From an uncultured Christensenella sp. (lineage in GTDB: Bacteria > Bacillota > Clostridia > Christensenellales > Borkfalkiaceae), in NCBI GenBank assembly GCA_910586345.1, contig CAJUHC010000042.1, positions 1 to 7,943 on the forward strand: a DNA stretch of 7,943 nucleotides, in the 5' to 3' direction. Below the pieces are notes generated by a model that saw only the letters and a program-made list of their open reading frames with translations, had not been told where the DNA came from and did not search any database. A program made the translations under genes and the position numbers. This document shows, one piece after another, positions 6,513 to 7,943 of the stretch (within the stretch, counting starts at the first letter, position 1; the number at the start of each line of letters is the position of its first letter).

Positions 6513-7943
6513 TTATTGATTATACCAATCTTTTTGCGCTATGTCGGGAATTTTTATCTGCGGGTCCGAGCCGTTTTTATTCAGGTTTACCGCAGGCAGT
6601 AAAATTTCTTCACCGAAATACTTGTTTTTTCCGTCGTCAAAATAAGGGATTACCGAATAAACGTAAACTCCGTCGCTCGGATTATCTGTAACGCAATTTT
6701 TCCATTTACCGTCAAAAATAGTTATAGTTTGCCCGTTATTAGCTCTATTTACAATAAATGAATAGTACTTTGTCTGACATAATTCAATATTCACCTTTCC
6801 GTCGGTTATCGAAATCGAAGGCGTGGCTGTTACGGGTTTGCTGAATCTCTCCGACTGTTCGTATCGTTCTCCGTCTTTTAAGGCTTTGACCGTCATAATA
6901 TTTAATTTCGGGCATACGGGGTCGGCGAGTACGATTTTGTTATTTTGTAAATATTCTTCGCAATCTATATTAATCGATTCGGTACCCGCTTGCGTATTCA
7001 GGCTGTGAGGAGTATGGCTTTCGTATAATGACTGAATTATGGGTTTCATAATTTTACAGCAGTCGTTTCCGCCGGTAATATTGCTTCTTTTATTGTTCTT
7101 GTCGCCGAGCCATACCGTAACGCAGTGCTCGCTTGTATAACTTACAGCGTAAGCGTCGGTATTGCCTTCAACATTGCCGCAGGTTCCGGTTTTCGAGGCG
7201 ACGTCGAAATTGAAATCTTTGAGTTTTTTTGCGGTTCCGCTTTCGGTGGTTTCCAAAAGCATATCGTTAATCAGAGAACAGGTGCCGACGGAGAAAACGT
7301 TATTGAAAGCGTAGTCGTTTTTATAAAGAATTTTGCCTTCTTTTGAAACTATTTCTTTTACGTAATGCGAGGGGCGGTAATGTCCGCCGTTGGGGAATAT
7401 CGAATATTTGTCCGCAATTTCTTTTATGCTCAGACCGTATTTCATACCGCCGAGCGCGAGTGAAAGATTTTTTTCGTCTTCTTCGAGTTTGACGTCCATT
7501 GCCGTAAGATAATTTTCGCACTTGTCAACTGTGAGCGAATTGAGGGTTTTTACGGCGGGAACGTTGTAACTGTTTTTTATGCAATCCGTAACAGAGACGT
7601 AGCCGTGATATTTTTTATCGAAATTCTCAGGCGAATAACCGTTGAAATCGACTTTTTCGTCAAGAATTTTCGTGAACGGGCTTATATTTTTCTCTTCGAT
7701 GGCGGGAGCGTATACGAAAATTGGTTTAACCGTTGAGCCGGGTTGTCTTTTGGCTCCGTTTATCGTGGTTTTATATGCTTTAACTCCGCCGGAAAGATTA
7801 TCGGTTATAATTACGGCGTTGTCGCAGGGGTATTCGTGGTTTTCTATGAAATTTTGAATTTCGGTATCTAAATACGTTTTAATTATACAGCCGTCCGCTA
7901 AGGCGTAGTAATTGAAATCAATTTCCGAGAGCTCTTCGAATAC
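6513..7943 (-). CDS. Class A penicillin-binding protein (peptidoglycan transpeptidase part and C-terminal tail), 5' end outside window
   Basis: The frame is open from the right edge to a TAA at 6513-6515, giving 476 visible C-terminal residues. An ATG at 7497-7499 is internal, not the start, since clear domain sequence lies upstream of it. The transpeptidase motifs are all present: RQPGSTVKP with nucleophile Ser70 and Lys73 of the visible part (SxxK, bases 7725-7736), KNSYN with Ser125/Asn127 (SxN, 7563-7571), and SKTGT with Lys251 (KTG, about 7182-7193). The preceding IKTYLDTEIQ resembles the class A hinge (YTTLDPDLQ), and GGMKYGLSIKEIADKYSIFPNGG is typical of bifunctional class A enzymes. 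The glycosyltransferase domain and membrane anchor should therefore be upstream; this is inferred. A roughly 100-residue beta-rich tail (about 6585-6824) resembles a fibronectin type III or Ig-like module. Thirteen cysteines in the visible, presumably extracytoplasmic part are unusual. It points away from its neighbours and is a separate transcription unit. Confidence 0.92.
   Translation of the reverse strand, partial: VFEELSEIDFNYYALADGCIIKTYLDTEIQNFIENHEYPCDNAVIITDNLSGGVKAYKTTINGAKRQPGSTVKPIFVYAPAIEEKNISPFTKILDEKVDFNGYSPENFDKKYHGYVSVTDCIKNSYNVPAVKTLNSLTVDKCENYLTAMDVKLEEDEKNLSLALGGMKYGLSIKEIADKYSIFPNGGHYRPSHYVKEIVSKEGKILYKNDYAFNNVFSVGTCSLINDMLLETTESGTAKKLKDFNFDVASKTGTCGNVEGNTDAYAVSYTSEHCVTVWLGDKNNKRSNITGGNDCCKIMKPIIQSLYESHTPHSLNTQAGTESINIDCEEYLQNNKIVLADPVCPKLNIMTVKALKDGERYEQSERFSKPVTATPSISITDGKVNIELCQTKYYSFIVNRANNGQTITIFDGKWKNCVTDNPSDGVYVYSVIPYFDDGKNKYFGEEILLPAVNLNKNGSDPQIKIPDIAQKDWYNQ

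Noticed and set aside
6513..7499. Penicillin-binding protein gene beginning at the ATG at 7497-7499
   Set aside because: The frame stays open to the window edge, and the upstream part contains the essential SxxK (RQPGSTVKP) and SxN (KNSYN) motifs, so that Met is internal.
6823..7857. Three short plus-strand open frames opposite the penicillin-binding protein gene
   Set aside because: All are antisense to conserved transpeptidase sequence, short, and without recognisable domains or ribosome sites.
1..7943. Possible defence system, mobile element, CRISPR array, riboswitch or tRNA
   Set aside because: Genes cover nearly all the sequence. I saw no repeat arrays, transposase motifs, cloverleaf sequence or leader region; the only non-coding gap is the terminator.

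Overview
The window looks like chromosomal DNA of a low-to-moderate GC anaerobic member of the Bacillota, probably an uncultured Clostridia-like lineage. This rests on three things: the short-form ThiI paired with a NifS-type desulfurase (the Bacillus/Clostridium arrangement), the clostridial flavour of the CarB and DapF-like sequences, and a cysteine-rich penicillin-binding protein. The taxonomic call is inference. No mobile element, tRNA, rRNA or CRISPR array was seen.

Layout: a dense plus-strand gene cluster fills bases 1 to 6480. It begins with the 3' end of carA (carbamoyl-phosphate synthase glutaminase subunit), which overlaps the next gene by 8 bases. That gene is one 1349-residue reading frame: a complete carbamoyl-phosphate synthase large subunit (about residues 1-1060) joined in frame to a complete diaminopimelate epimerase (DapF)-like domain (about residues 1074-1349). 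Its stop overlaps by one base the start of a cysteine desulfurase gene, which is followed one base later by thiI. A perfect 30-base palindrome with T-tracts on both sides lies immediately after thiI. On the minus strand, converging on the same palindrome, is the 3' part of a class A penicillin-binding protein gene whose 5' end lies beyond the window.

Function: CarA and CarB make carbamoyl phosphate for pyrimidines and arginine. The desulfurase and ThiI form a sulfur-relay pair for 4-thiouridine in tRNA and possibly thiamine thiazole. The penicillin-binding protein cross-links peptidoglycan. The plus-strand genes probably form one transcript ending at the palindrome.

The most notable feature is the CarB-DapF fusion. 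The DapF-like domain keeps the fold-defining motifs and one catalytic cysteine. The other catalytic cysteine is alanine, and several substrate-contact positions (the Asn of the FNxDGS motif, the Asn of the NVEFV motif, the Glu-Arg pair before GET) are replaced. It therefore looks like a pseudo-epimerase retained as a C-terminal accessory domain of CarB. The CarB allosteric (MGS-like) domain next to it also departs from the classical effector-binding signature, so the two changes may be connected.
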